Positions 33,510-43,711 of a stretch of 64,000 bases of DNA are shown piece after piece. The stretch lies in contig OZ345372.1 of assembly GCA_977006965.1 (NCBI GenBank), positions 1,984,001-2,048,000 of the forward strand, written 5' to 3'. The notes under the pieces are model-generated. The model worked only from the letters and a program-made list of their open reading frames with translations. It did no database searches and was not told the origin of the DNA. Made by a program: the position numbers and the translations under genes. Source of the DNA: Phymatolithon calcareum. Lineage: Eukaryota; Rhodophyta; Florideophyceae; Hapalidiales. The number at the start of each line of letters is the position of its first letter. Within the stretch, counting starts at the first letter, position 1.

Positions 33510-34690
33510 CTAGTGCTCGGCGTACACAAAGAAGGACAAGAACAGGGTGAGACAGCAAAAGAAAAGCGGGAGAGACTTAGCGTTTAGCGGGAGAGACTGA
33601 ATGTGACCGACGAAAAAGACACACCCCAAAAGGGACAAACCGGAATAAACGGTGTATCGCCCTTGGAGCACACTTCCCAGATTTACGACTGAGTGAGCTC
33701 GACGAGGGAAAGTTGCACGCGGATATAGGCGTGATAGTTAGGACTCTGCCGGAAACGGAGTCCGTGTATTGATGTCCACGGAGCACGCTCCACAGCCTTG
33801 CGGGAACTCCAGCGGTCGTATTGATCGGACACGAGCGCGAGCCTTCGCGTCACAGATCTGTGAGAGCTCAACGATGAGAGCACCGGCGCGATAGAGACGC
33901 GGATGAAGAACAAAGAAACGAAAAGAAGGAAGAAAAAAGGGAGACGAATGATGTCGGTGTCGTCGTCAAGCGGCGACCTTGGCTTGGCCGTCGACCTTAG
34001 TACGAACACACGAAGTGAAGGGAAGATTGGAGTGCGGTGTGTGCGACTTCGCCGTACTGGATTGCACGGAAAGCCCACTATACGCGTTAGACTTGGAGCG
34101 AGTGGGAAGTTTACGAGTACTGCGTGGTCGAAGGGACGTGCAGGCAAGTTGAAGCGTGCGGCGATCCGAGCAGTCGAGCCAGAACTAGAAAACCTCCACC
34201 TTCGTTTACTGAGAAGGTTCAAACTACATTATGTACTATCGGCAGAAGCGAAGAAAGAAAGAGATTGGTTGTTGGGGGACAGTTCCGCTTGTCCCGACTA
34301 CAAGGGTGATCTGCGCGTCTAGAACGAGACAGAAGCGTACAAGCGTCGCTACCTAGTAATCCGAAGTGGCGGTTAGTCGCGAGAGAACCAGCGCCTTCAA
34401 CCAACCATACAACTACCGTTGTGTTGTCTTCATGTTGTCGCCATGTTGTCGCTGGACATAACATGAAGAGATAATACAAGAGACAATACAGACAAGGCGC
34501 CACAGTCGAACAAGAAAGTGGCTTGCAATGCGAGCTCGGTCAATGGCGGAATAAGAAGGCTAAGAAAGACACTGACAGCACAAGACTTAGGGGAGATCCT
34601 ATAGAGCGACCACGTCGGGTGGCCACCCGCAAGTGTCAGCTCGTAATAACGGACAGACCCGACAGTCGAAATAATCACAGGATGGGAGAT
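33510..34690. other. Foreign segment replacing the middle of copy B
   Basis: No similarity to copy A. The longest frame is 33903-34322 plus (basic, no motif). On the minus strand a TGTTATGTCC start at 34463 would suit an LTR end, but I found no matching CA end with a target duplication. Confidence 0.35.
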
Positions 34691-34695
34691 GCCAA

Positions 34696-34842
34696 GAGCT
34701 CGCCAAGTTGGGTCACTGACTCGTACGTGCGTATCGCGGTAGTCGTTAGACCAGACAGTGATAGAGAAACATCACAGGAGGGGAGGCCCGTGAGATCGCT
34801 AAGTTGGGTCACTGACTCGCACGTGCGTATCGCGGTAGCCGA
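34696..34842. repeat. Tandem duplication in copy B
   Basis: Two copies, about 100 bp apart, of AAGTTGGGTCACTGACTCG followed by an ACGTGCGTATCGCGGTAG block. Confidence 0.8.
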
Positions 34843-35113
34843 AGAAGAATTCGGTGGGCCCGAAACAGACGAAGGGGAGACATTCTGCGTCCTGCACAAT
34901 GCCCAGCGGTACACAAAGACAGAACTGGTCTTCAAGTTGTCGAAAAGCCAGAACAGAGAGCGTTTTCACTCTGCACGGCATATACTTATTTTTAAATGCA
35001 TATCCTGGACGTACCCAGAATAATCATAGAGAGGAGCACGATGTCCCAGACTAACAAGACATCTGAGAGCAGAAATGTTCCAATTTCTAAATTCATACAG
35101 AAGAATTAGTCCC

Positions 35114-35152
35114 CAGATTGTTCGCAAAACATCATGTTTTGCGAACAATCTG
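35114..35152. repeat. Perfect palindrome formed in a coding sequence
   Basis: 19-nt arms around one C. Copy A has a continuous reading FNSYHVLRSVWGL here; copy B reads the same codons only after the palindrome centre, so the left arm is an added inverted copy. Confidence 0.9.
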
Positions 35153-35443
35153 ATGGTAGCTGTTGAACACTGCCACCGCGATCGCCGCTGCTGCCTCTTT
35201 GTAGTCACGGTTGTTGATTTGGACAGCGATGTAGAAGATGACACATCCCAACGAAGGCAATGAGACGAACAACTGTACCATGCCATTGCGACGGGTGTCA
35301 CGGATGGTGCGCCACTTGTCAGTGATGAAGTCAAGAGCGTAAATGAATGCGAGCAGAATGATAGCAATGGCGTAATTGGAGAAGACGAGTCGCGAGTCGT
35401 CCGCGAAAGACGGGCAATCGTTGCAGCAGCAGGCTTTGGACAT

Positions 35444-36142
35444 GGCTCCGGGTCGCTCCGTGCGACTCTAACGTTGTTACGTTAGTGTAGTTTCGAAGTG
35501 CGCAGGTTGACTGTCACCTTCCACCGCCGTGCTAATCTCGCCAATGATACAAGCACGTGGAAATGGCAATGGCAATTTTACGTACCTCCAATTTATCTGC
35601 GGTACGGAGGTGCTGTGTCCGAAATTTCATTTCTAAGCAGCATCACAGACCATCATCGCTTCTCCACGCATCTAAGTGCCATTGGTGAGTTGAAATACTT
35701 TTATTTGCAGGGGGTGGAAATCATCGGACCGCAGAAAAACTTTGATGTATTCCGAAAACTCCCTTGGAAGATTCAATGGTCTCATTCTCTGTTTGTGTAC
35801 TGGAGGCCTTGAACTAAGGGTAATGAGCGGAATGAGAGTCGCACAGAAGAAAATTCGTTCGAAACCCTCACAAAGAGGCAGCTGTATTGCATGAAACACG
35901 TCGCTTGCGAGTCTTGTAAGAGGCATAATCCACCGCCCAGAGAGTTGGCACATCCCTCTGAGACGCAAGCAGTGACAGCATTATGCCCAACTGGAGACGC
36001 GTGGAAAGGGAGTCGGTTTGCAAGGTGACCCACGACTTGGCTTATTCAAAATTGTATAAAATGTGCCATGTTTTTAGGATTTTCATATTGATCTTTTTCC
36101 AAACAAGGGATCATCCCGGTGCAGCCAAACATCGTCCAGACC
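35444..36142. other. Upstream region of copy B, duplicated from copy A
   Basis: Collinear with 28088-28640: shared GAGTTGAAAT, TTTATTTGCA, GTGGAAxT and CGCAxAGAAGAAAATTC blocks. It marks the 5' extent of the tandem duplication. The right part is the presumed promoter of the gene at 36143. Confidence 0.55.
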
Positions 36143-37678
36143 ATGTCGACAGTTTCCGATGCCGAGGAAACTGCATGTGCCGCAGCGTTGCGCGGCCTGT
36201 CTGGCACCGATGCGCCTGGTGATGCCGCCAACGCGGTATTGCGTGCGGTTCGCGCGCTGAACGCCGATGCGTCCCTGGTGCTACTCGAGGGTCTTTCTCG
36301 TCTTGCGCGTCTACCGGGGGCGGAGGACGCCGCCCTGAAGGCACTGTTACTATGCGCGGCACGCGCGCCTGGAACGTGGGAAGCAATAATTTCCGCGGGG
36401 ATTCCATTGCTTTTCCCGCGATTCACTCAACTCGTTGCGGATGCATTCATTGCTAAAGAACCACCTCCGGAAAATGATGTGCAGCTTAAACTCGCTCGTC
36501 TATCCGCGACTCCTGTCATCCCAACATATCGCTCGTCTGTCACACCTGCTTCTCTTGTTGTCCGCGCACTATTCTCTGACGGTGACCCTGACGAAACAAT
36601 CGCTGCCGAACGGATACGGTTTGTCGAGAAGCTTTCAGCTTCGGCATGGATGCATTTGCAAAAGGATGATCTCGCGCTAGTTGCCGCAACGCTTACTGCT
36701 GATGATGCAGCTGCGGATGTATTTAGGGGTGCGTTTGGTGCTCGTTTGCGTCGTGCGTTTGCGGTACCGACTCCGGCTGCGGCACGAATTTGCATCGCGA
36801 TGGACAATGTCCTCCCCGCTGAGATGGCGTCATGGCGAGCTCGACACGGTCCGCGATTTGAGGCCATGCTAACGGCAGAGAGTAGAAAGATACCTCTTTT
36901 CGACGATGTGGGAGATCCGGAATCAGCGTTTGCAGCCGGTTGTGCTGCGTTTAAGGCTGGTGAATACTCTAAAGCTGCAGTTGCGGCGAAGCAATTCAGG
37001 GTAAATGGAAAACTGGACCTTTCTGGAGCGGTATACGTTGCGTGTCCAAAGGTATTCCCGCGAGTTGATTATGTCAATCAGGACGTGGTGAAAACGATGG
37101 TGAAACTTCCCAAGTGGTTCCGAGGCCCGGTCGATGATACTCTGGATTGTGCTTTGCGCTCATTGCTGGGTACGGTTCCGGCACTTTCGAAAGTGTATAA
37201 GGGGCTGCAAAAGATGCAAACACGGCGTGCTGCGGAACTTGCGTTGCAACGTGCTGCACTTGCGCACCCTGCACTGGTGCTAAGAAGAATGGATGACATG
37301 TGCGCGGCTGCGTATGTTGTAATGGAAGGGCTTTCAGAGGGCAATGATAGATATCATCCCCTTGCCCTGTTTGCGGTGCAGGCGATTTTTTCGTCCATCG
37401 TGCGGGTGCAGACAGAAACCAAGCAGCGAAATTCGGAGGTTCTTGAAGTTGCTTTAGTTGCTAAGGATTTGTTGCTGGACGAGGGAAGGGGAGAAAATGG
37501 TATCCCTGAGGTTCTAGCGCCGTTTGCCGTGGCAACGTTACAGGTGCTCGGCATGTATCCGAGGGAAATCAAGGCTCGAGGTCTTGTACAAGTTTTCCAG
37601 TCCCTCCTTGCAGCACCGGGGACAGTTCCTGAAGTAACGAAGGCGATCACAGGATTTTTGGACAAGTCAGAAGTATAG
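36143..37678 (+). CDS. Helical protein of unknown function
   Basis: The first in-frame ATG is at 36143 (MSTVSDAEE), giving 511 residues. Composition is Ala/Leu/Val-rich and almost all helical, with repeated 30-40 residue helical hairpins that suggest a HEAT/ARM-like or similar solenoid. No signal peptide, membrane segment or catalytic motif is visible. A conserved-looking core is FPRVDYVNQDVVKTMVKLPK followed by WFRGPVDDTLDCALRSLLG. It appears to be a real gene (long single exon, even codon use), but I cannot name it. Confidence 0.75.
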   Translation: MSTVSDAEETACAAALRGLSGTDAPGDAANAVLRAVRALNADASLVLLEGLSRLARLPGAEDAALKALLLCAARAPGTWEAIISAGIPLLFPRFTQLVADAFIAKEPPPENDVQLKLARLSATPVIPTYRSSVTPASLVVRALFSDGDPDETIAAERIRFVEKLSASAWMHLQKDDLALVAATLTADDAAADVFRGAFGARLRRAFAVPTPAAARICIAMDNVLPAEMASWRARHGPRFEAMLTAESRKIPLFDDVGDPESAFAAGCAAFKAGEYSKAAVAAKQFRVNGKLDLSGAVYVACPKVFPRVDYVNQDVVKTMVKLPKWFRGPVDDTLDCALRSLLGTVPALSKVYKGLQKMQTRRAAELALQRAALAHPALVLRRMDDMCAAAYVVMEGLSEGNDRYHPLALFAVQAIFSSIVRVQTETKQRNSEVLEVALVAKDLLLDEGRGENGIPEVLAPFAVATLQVLGMYPREIKARGLVQVFQSLLAAPGTVPEVTKAITGFLDKSEV

Positions 37679-38696
37679 CAAGGAACAAAATGGTTTTTCA
37701 CTCTCGGCAACTACAAGAAGTTATTGAGGTAGTTGGTCTTGCGCCAGCTGGTATTCGCTGCCACAACGAATAAGTTGTAAGTGTGCTGTGCAAAGTTTCT
37801 GTTCTCACGCGCGCGATGTAGACCGCCAATGGTTGCAACCCGTTGTTCATCGAACATGGCACAGAAGCTTGAGCAAACACAAGTATAAACGTGCTTTCGG
37901 CCACGAGCGGATCTTTGTCAATCAAGCAGTTTTGACAAACCACAGAATGTCCATTACTTCACCGAAACTGACCTTAACTGCAGCTACTCATGGACACTCA
38001 GGGTTTACATAGTGCTTTCCCTGGCTCTCATTCTGTATGCGTAGGGTGGTTTTGGATACAACCCCTACAAGGAGAGCTCTTTCGAGGCAAAATCCTCACA
38101 AAACGCCTCGCGCTTCAACGCCAGCACTATTCGGCTCCAGAAGTGAACAAGACTGCGAATCAAAGTGGGAAGGCCTAGTGCATAGGACCCGATTTGGATC
38201 CCTCCATTCAACACTAAAGAAGAACAGGAGCATCACATTGTGCTGTTTTGAATATATCATCTTTGCTGTCTTGGTTCTTCCTCTTTGCAGTGATTTGTCA
38301 TTGCATGTGGCGTACAATCGACGACACCGATTCCTCGAACTCAGGGTCCATGAGCGGCACCAGAATTGTCCGTGTGTTGAAGCCAAGAATATGGGCAATG
38401 TCTCGTTAGGGACAGCGTCGTAGCTCAATATTTTTTCATGAAATTTTCTAACACAGGGGGGGGCTCCTTCCTTTTCTCGGCTCTAGGGCCTGCAGACAAT
38501 CAGACCATTCTTTTTTGCTTGCAGCAAGGTTTTGGAACTGCCAACTGTCGCGCAGCACAGAAGAGCTGTATGGAGCATGCTAGTCCTCTCGATAAGTATC
38601 AAAAAGCGCTCCGCACCCCTTGAGAGTTACAAGACCTTATTTCTTTGCTTCTGAGCGTGCGCGTAGGAGATGCTCGAACGTGGAGATAGAGCAACG
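37679..38696. other. Intergenic with a possible transposase remnant
   Basis: On the minus strand at about 38420-38050 a piecewise translation gives RGIGVVDCTPHAM, similar to the first catalytic Asp block of Harbinger (DDE_Tnp_4) transposases, then frame changes and stops. Weak evidence. Nothing else is seen. Confidence 0.25.
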
Positions 38697-39290
38697 TTAC
38701 CGTTGCCGTACAGAAGCGAGCACATCCCGTTCAAAATCTTCAAAAGGAACCTCCGCATTTACGAATTCCGTGTACCCTGCTACTTCCGCCCACGCGCTGC
38801 GGTGCTTTCCCTGGTTAACACCAGCTCCTGTGGTCGTCTTTTTCCTGGTAGAAGCCGATGATGACCGCAGGGCTTCTTCTCGAAGTCTTGTAATTTCGTC
38901 CTGCATCCTGGCAAGTGTCTGTGCGTCAAGGTGACCGTCGCCTCTCTGCGTCGCACCAAATGATGCTGCTTTTTCACGGAGGTCAAGTTCATCACGCATT
39001 TGACGGCGACGCCCATCAAGTTTTTCGCGCTCTTCTCTTCTCCGGGCGCGAGTTGCGCGGTTCGCATCAATTTCCGCTCGACGGTCTGGATCGACAAGTG
39101 CTTCATAAGCCAGGAAAACGGCTGCAAAGTGGGCACCGGCATTCGGATCGTCGCGGTTCTTGTCGGGATGCAATCGAAGCGCTTGTGCCCGATATGCGCG
39201 TCGGATTTCTGCAACACTTAGCGCGGCTAAATCAGGGCCTGATAGTCCCAGCGTGGTGTATGCATCAGTGAGTTTGTCCTCTTCAGCCAT
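38697..39290 (-). CDS. J-domain protein, DNAJC17/Cwc23-like
   Basis: The 197-residue protein has an N-terminal J domain (about 8-75; AYRAQALRLHPDKNRDDPNA with the HPD motif, FLAYEALVDPDRRAEID) followed by the very basic coiled region ARRREEREKLDGRRRQMRDEL characteristic of DNAJC17/Cwc23. These bind the spliceosome and stimulate Hsp70. The RRM found at the C-terminus of animal DNAJC17 is absent; the protein ends after FEDFERDVLASVRQR. Single exon. Confidence 0.85.
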   Translation of the reverse strand: MAEEDKLTDAYTTLGLSGPDLAALSVAEIRRAYRAQALRLHPDKNRDDPNAGAHFAAVFLAYEALVDPDRRAEIDANRATRARRREEREKLDGRRRQMRDELDLREKAASFGATQRGDGHLDAQTLARMQDEITRLREEALRSSSASTRKKTTTGAGVNQGKHRSAWAEVAGYTEFVNAEVPFEDFERDVLASVRQR

Positions 39291-39641
39291 GACGCATTGC
39301 TCATGAACGATTGTTTCGAGACCGGTTTAACTAAGTTACATTAGTCCCGAACCCTTTAGGAGAAAATGTATGATAACCGCTCGCTGATGTTCAAAAAGCC
39401 ATTAGACTGCTGTTCAATGGAAAATTTGTTATTTCACCGGTTTCAGACCCTTGAGAAAACAGTGCTCAAGACATGAGTCTGTCTGGAGTGTAGCTCATTG
39501 TCTCTTTCTGAGCAAGACAAAAGACAAGCTGGATGTCCTGAGCGTCACGAAGCACTACATAAGAGATAGAAGCCTTCATTTTACAGTTCACTACATTCCG
39601 AAATACTGTACCCGTTCTGCATTGGCCAAACCCCGTGCCTC
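39291..39641. other. Intergenic between convergent-free neighbours
   Basis: No gene or repeat seen. Confidence 0.4.
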
Positions 39642-40721
39642 CTATACACGGACAGCAATAAAAAATAGCGATTCATATTGCTCCCTGACAAGCGCGTCGT
39701 CGGCATCCGGTCTGCTTATTCGCCGCCTCTCTTTCTTCACAAGCCGCATCCCTAGTCTGGGGATGATGTTAAAAAGTTCCTCCTCAGTGACCTCTATACT
39801 CGGTTCATCAAGGTTGTCTGCATACCGAAAATCCAGACTGCCATGATTGATCCATACACCACCGACCTTCAGAATATGTGCAATGCGTCTGACATACGCC
39901 ACGACATTATGTGCCTGTTCGACAAACATGCATGTCACCACACAGTCCCATTCTTGTTCCCCTTGATACAGTTCGAGAAATTCACCAGCACACATGCTGA
40001 AGTTTGCATCTGTCCCCAATGTCGCCGGGTCCACATCCGGAATATCCACCCCTTGCACGCGACCTTCAGCAATATCAGCGACGCGCAATGCGTATGGAAA
40101 GAACGTTGTGTGCGATGCCTTCCCCGGCGTTGCCGCACCGTTGAGCACAAAATTGGCGAGAAAAAGAAGCACATACTCCAGCTCCGCGCCCTGTACTGTT
40201 GAACCATCCCTTGCAAGTTCCCAAGCCAGTCTGCCAAGCCCTGCACCAGGTACAAGCACACGGAAATCAGCACGTGTCGCAACATCACCAGCAGCTACCG
40301 CATCATCAGCGGCTGCCGCCGTCGCCTTCATGATAGGTCCATAAACTTCATCACGATACGACTTGCCCACAGCGCCCCAGTCCGCTGCAAGTCTGCGCAA
40401 CGCATCGACAACGTTGGGAAGATCTCGCAGCGCCTGAGCCACTTCGGCGGGCTCCGGTCCATCCTGTGCATCGCCACGCTCACCGCTGAGCGCGGCCGCT
40501 TTTTCAAGCAGAACTCCGTTCTGTCGCACCGCGTCCTCGGCAAGCGCAAGCCGCGCGGGGACGGCACGAAGAAGCGGGACATCGGATACCGGCGTGTTGT
40601 CCTGATGTTCCACACCGGTGGCCTCAAGCACCTGCAGTCCGAGTCCGGTGTGCAGGGCGAGGGAGCGCCACGCCCGCCTGATGCGGGCGTGATCGATCTT
40701 GGCGCTCGCTGCTTCTGCCAT
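39642..40721 (-). CDS. Carnosine N-methyltransferase-like (N2227 family)
   Basis: From the ATG at 40721 (MAEAASAKID) the protein is 359 residues. SAM-binding motif I is RVLVPGAGLGRLAWELAR at about 154-171. Next come FLANFVLN, the family signature DCVVTCMFVEQAHNVVAYV at about 259-277, and GGVWINHGSLDFRY. This is the N2227/CARNMT1 arrangement; those enzymes methylate carnosine-type dipeptides and His in some proteins. The N-terminal helix pair (20-75) is also family-like. The frame is open up to 41069; that extension is not family-like. Divergent from the NTF2-fold gene at 41228, sharing about 500 bp. Confidence 0.88.
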   Translation of the reverse strand: MAEAASAKIDHARIRRAWRSLALHTGLGLQVLEATGVEHQDNTPVSDVPLLRAVPARLALAEDAVRQNGVLLEKAAALSGERGDAQDGPEPAEVAQALRDLPNVVDALRRLAADWGAVGKSYRDEVYGPIMKATAAAADDAVAAGDVATRADFRVLVPGAGLGRLAWELARDGSTVQGAELEYVLLFLANFVLNGAATPGKASHTTFFPYALRVADIAEGRVQGVDIPDVDPATLGTDANFSMCAGEFLELYQGEQEWDCVVTCMFVEQAHNVVAYVRRIAHILKVGGVWINHGSLDFRYADNLDEPSIEVTEEELFNIIPRLGMRLVKKERRRISRPDADDALVREQYESLFFIAVRV

Positions 40722-41227
40722 CTTCTTGCCTACTTTCTTTTGCACCACGTCGCTGCGCCAAGTGCGGGGGAAAGTTTCGGACGCTGCGGATGTGAATTCG
40801 AGGGAGCGGCAATGGTGGACCAAGGATCCCTTGGCTGGACGGTGACCAGCAATGACGATTCCATAATCCCTGCGCGCAATGCCCAATTGTCGGCCATGCC
40901 GCCGGATTGACGCTTCTATTGACATCGCCATTCCCAACGGGCCACGGCATACGTGTACATCCTCCAGTGGCTCAGCACCACTGCCCACTTTACAGTGAAA
41001 CTGAGATTGAGTGCCACGTGTATATTCCACGTGGCAGTGCTGTTCGGGGCATGATGGCGAAGAGCACAAAGTTGCAAAAAGGGCTGTACTGTATGCATTG
41101 CCTGCGGAACTTGGCCAGATTCAATCTGAGGTCGAGACCGAGAAGTCAACGAGAGTAGTACATCTCAACGTTCTTGTCCAGCTCATTCGAAGATCCAGAC
41201 GCAGTTCGCACTGTCTTATTGTCCGCG

Positions 41228-41707
41228 ATGAGACTTTGCACAGGGCGTCCACGTCCGGGCGTTGAGTGCACGGAATCCGGGAACGTTGGGTCGCTCGGTG
41301 CAGCAGCAGTGTCTCTGCTTGGCGGTTTATTCCCAAATAAGACTGCACGAGGTGAAAAATATGCCGCTCTAGGTCGAAGGGAACGTGCGGCAGTACGCAA
41401 GGCGGACGAGTACATCGCGGCAAGGATGGACGGACGGACACAAAAGGTGCTCGGCATGGTATCCGAGGACGTACATCTGACGTCGAGTCGAGACGGAAAA
41501 GTAGTAGGGAAACGCGGATTCCGCGCGTATTTGGAACGCGTGCCGGCGAGCGGGACTTGGGAGCGAGCATTTTGGAACTTTGAGCAGATGCGCGCTGAGG
41601 TGCGTGGACGCGTGAAAGTGTTTGTTGTGCGCGTGGATGTCGTGGCACGATTCGGGTTTGATCGACGTGGAAAGATCAACGAGATTTATGTGGGGACTAA
41701 GCGATAG
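41228..41707 (+). CDS. NTF2-like/SnoaL-fold protein
   Basis: First ATG at 41228 gives 159 residues. From residue 55 the sequence ADEYIAARMDGRTQKVLGMV, then EDVHLTSSRDGKVVGKRGFRAYL, then FDRRGKINEIYVGTK fits the NTF2/SnoaL cone fold: helix pair, then curved sheet ending in GKINEIY. Such proteins can be small enzymes, scaffolds or ligand binders; no catalytic residues stand out. The N-terminal 45 residues (MRLCTGRPRPG...) could be an organelle-targeting segment. Confidence 0.75.
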   Translation: MRLCTGRPRPGVECTESGNVGSLGAAAVSLLGGLFPNKTARGEKYAALGRRERAAVRKADEYIAARMDGRTQKVLGMVSEDVHLTSSRDGKVVGKRGFRAYLERVPASGTWERAFWNFEQMRAEVRGRVKVFVVRVDVVARFGFDRRGKINEIYVGTKR

Positions 41708-42218
41708 CCGCGCGACGTGTGCTGAGTCACCTCGGAGACGATTTTGAAATACTGAGACGAACGTAGTTGACGCAGGACAGCACTGACGGCGAACATTTCG
41801 CGAGATGGTAGACCTGTCAATTCGGATATAGAAGAGTAGATAATCACAAACTATTAAAAAGACATGCGCGTTTTACTGCGGTATTGTTATTGCTACTATC
41901 TTCGTATCCCTCTGCGTCTATATGAAATATCCCCTATCGGCGAACCTTGTCTGGTGCCGAATGCAACAGAAAACTACTACGTCTAGCACTACAACTCAAC
42001 CATATAGTAAATGGAAGGACGGACGGAGGAACGGGAGTGTTTAAGAACGACGATCAAATCGTGCACGAGACGGCAACAGATGTCGAGCGGGTCTTAAAAA
42101 GTCAGCGAATGTCCATGACGCCAGCTCTTGAAAGCATCACTTCCTCAGGGGCACTCGATGGCCCAAGAGAACGGCGACGTCATCCAGGTTTGCCGAATAT
42201 AGCCAAAGTCTACGTCAT
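41708..42218. other. Intergenic, nothing supported
   Basis: Only a short plus frame (41947-42222) that runs into the end of the ClpS gene. No motif. Confidence 0.4.
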
Positions 42219-42656
42219 TTAGACCGGCTGGATATCAGAGCGGAGCCCGTTATTACGGAGCATCTCGCAATATCCCTCGCTGAGCTCAAAGATCCAAATG
42301 CCAACGACTGCAAATCCATCTTTGTGGGCCTTCTGCATGATGGTCCATGCGTGCTCCTCGGTAAGACCCGGAATGACTCGAAGCAGCACACGAGTGACAT
42401 AATCCTTCGAGTTGGACTCATCATTGAAGATAAGTACCTTATACTGCTTGCCAGGGTCAGTGGTCTGACGAACACGCTCTGCCTCGGTACGAGGAGTAGC
42501 CGGTGCCGTGGTGCTGAGCAATTTGTTAAGACGGGTGCGAATGTCCTCCTTCACGGGTGCCTCCAATGCGGCCATGCGCGGTCGTCGGCGAGCGCAGCTG
42601 CATGAGTTGAAAGCAGTGCGGGTCAATTGAAGTCCTGCTGCATTTGCAAATGCCAT
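42219..42656 (-). CDS. clpS: ClpS-like adaptor, plastid-targeted
   Basis: The 145-residue protein has a ClpS core from about residue 70: YKVLIFNDESNSKDYVTRVL, then EEHAWTIMQKAHKDGFAVVG and a C-terminal ELSEGYCEML. ClpS delivers N-degron substrates to the Hsp100 chaperone of the Clp protease, in the chloroplast of algae and plants. The NDxxN pocket motif is present as NDESN. The N-terminus (MAFANAAGLQLTRTAFNSCS) is rich in Ser, Ala and Arg with no acidic residues, a transit-peptide profile. The C-terminal part diverges from bacterial ClpS (LRSDIQPV end). Confidence 0.85.
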   Translation of the reverse strand: MAFANAAGLQLTRTAFNSCSCARRRPRMAALEAPVKEDIRTRLNKLLSTTAPATPRTEAERVRQTTDPGKQYKVLIFNDESNSKDYVTRVLLRVIPGLTEEHAWTIMQKAHKDGFAVVGIWIFELSEGYCEMLRNNGLRSDIQPV

Positions 42657-43711
42657 CGTGATTTGGATTTCGGGTTCCCTTGGTGTCGAGCTCGTTCGGG
42701 TCGGTTCAAACTACCTGCACGCTGTGCACGTCGATGGGCGGGGTTTTTAGGGTTGTCAACGAGCTACAGATTTGAAAACTCGTTGAAATGTGGCGGAGAT
42801 GACCTCAATGAGCAGCTCGTCGGTGATCGTTTCATATTTTTTTCTACTTTCATGGATGGATACCGGGCTGCAAATCAGACATGTGCCGCCACGCTACAGG
42901 TGGCTGAGCCACGATTCCTAGCTCAGGAGGCGGATAAGAAAGTTTCCAGACTTAAATGCGATTCAATTATTGGTTCACATTGAACCACTAATTTCTCCCC
43001 CTTTTTTAGCCTTTGCCTCACGGGTGGACGGCAGGAACAGCCAGCGTAGTGGCCGTGTATCATATTCTGCCTAATCTCTGACTGGTTGTGCGCCTTGCAG
43101 CCAAAAGTGATGAGGCTGGTGCTCCTAGCTGTGTGCGCAAAATGGGCAGCACGCATTCATCCGGAAGAAGAAAAAGCTTTACACAGTAGAAACGCCCCGT
43201 CAAAACCATGCATGGTATCGTCGACAGTAGAAATCATGCCCGGATTGCCGGATTGCCGGTACTGTACGTGAATGTCAGCCGGGAAACGCAATTCGCATCA
43301 CAAGCTCGGCAATTAGTCTGATGCTATGCACTGAATATTCGTCCTCATCGACTAACCTTGTCTTGCGCTGTTTTCTTCCAACAGAGCAAACCAAGGAAAG
43401 GTTTGAATACTGCCAAAGTCCAATGAGTCAGACCCTAATTTCTACACCATTTCGGGCATTTTGCAACACTCTCGTTGGGAGGAACTTAGCCGTTACTTGC
43501 ACTATACAGATTCAGCCGTGGACCAAAAGAGGCGCAAAATATAAAGCACGTAGGCAAAATGTGTAGCACAAGCAAATTTACTCAAGACGGCAACGGCAGA
43601 ATTTGAAAACTTCATACGTTCGTCTTGGTAATAATTGTCAAATGTTCATCAAAGGTAACAGTACAGGTCGGATCTTTCGTCGAGGGTATTAATCCAAGCA
43701 GAGACCAAATT
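42657..43711. other. Intergenic, nothing supported
   Basis: Short frames without motifs; a small GGATTGCC tandem at 43240-43258. No transposon match. Confidence 0.4.

Larger units (their letters stand above)
30352..35443 (-). pseudogene. Membrane/Sel1-repeat protein gene, copy B, disrupted
   Basis: Direct tandem paralogue of copy A. Starts MSKACCCNDCPS at 35443 with the same membrane region (ALDFITDKWRTIRDTRRNGM, NNRDYKEAAAAIAVAVFNSY). Breaks: a palindromic inverted duplication at 35114-35152; loss of the part matching residues ~205-570 of copy A, replaced by about 1.2 kb of unrelated DNA (33.51-34.69 kb); a frame change near 31.9 kb; and a LINE at 30900-31502. The Sel1-like units MNNLAVAYELGTGANRD and YNLAVLYMWGD remain, and the last exon-like piece ends ELDECLAFVKTLET then a stop at 30352. 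Between 33.43 and 31.87 kb the frame is intact for over 500 codons. Confidence 0.75.

Noticed and set aside
33510-34463. A solo LTR inside copy B (TGTTATGTCC start on the minus strand)
   Set aside because: No CA end with a matching 4-6 bp target duplication and no second LTR found.
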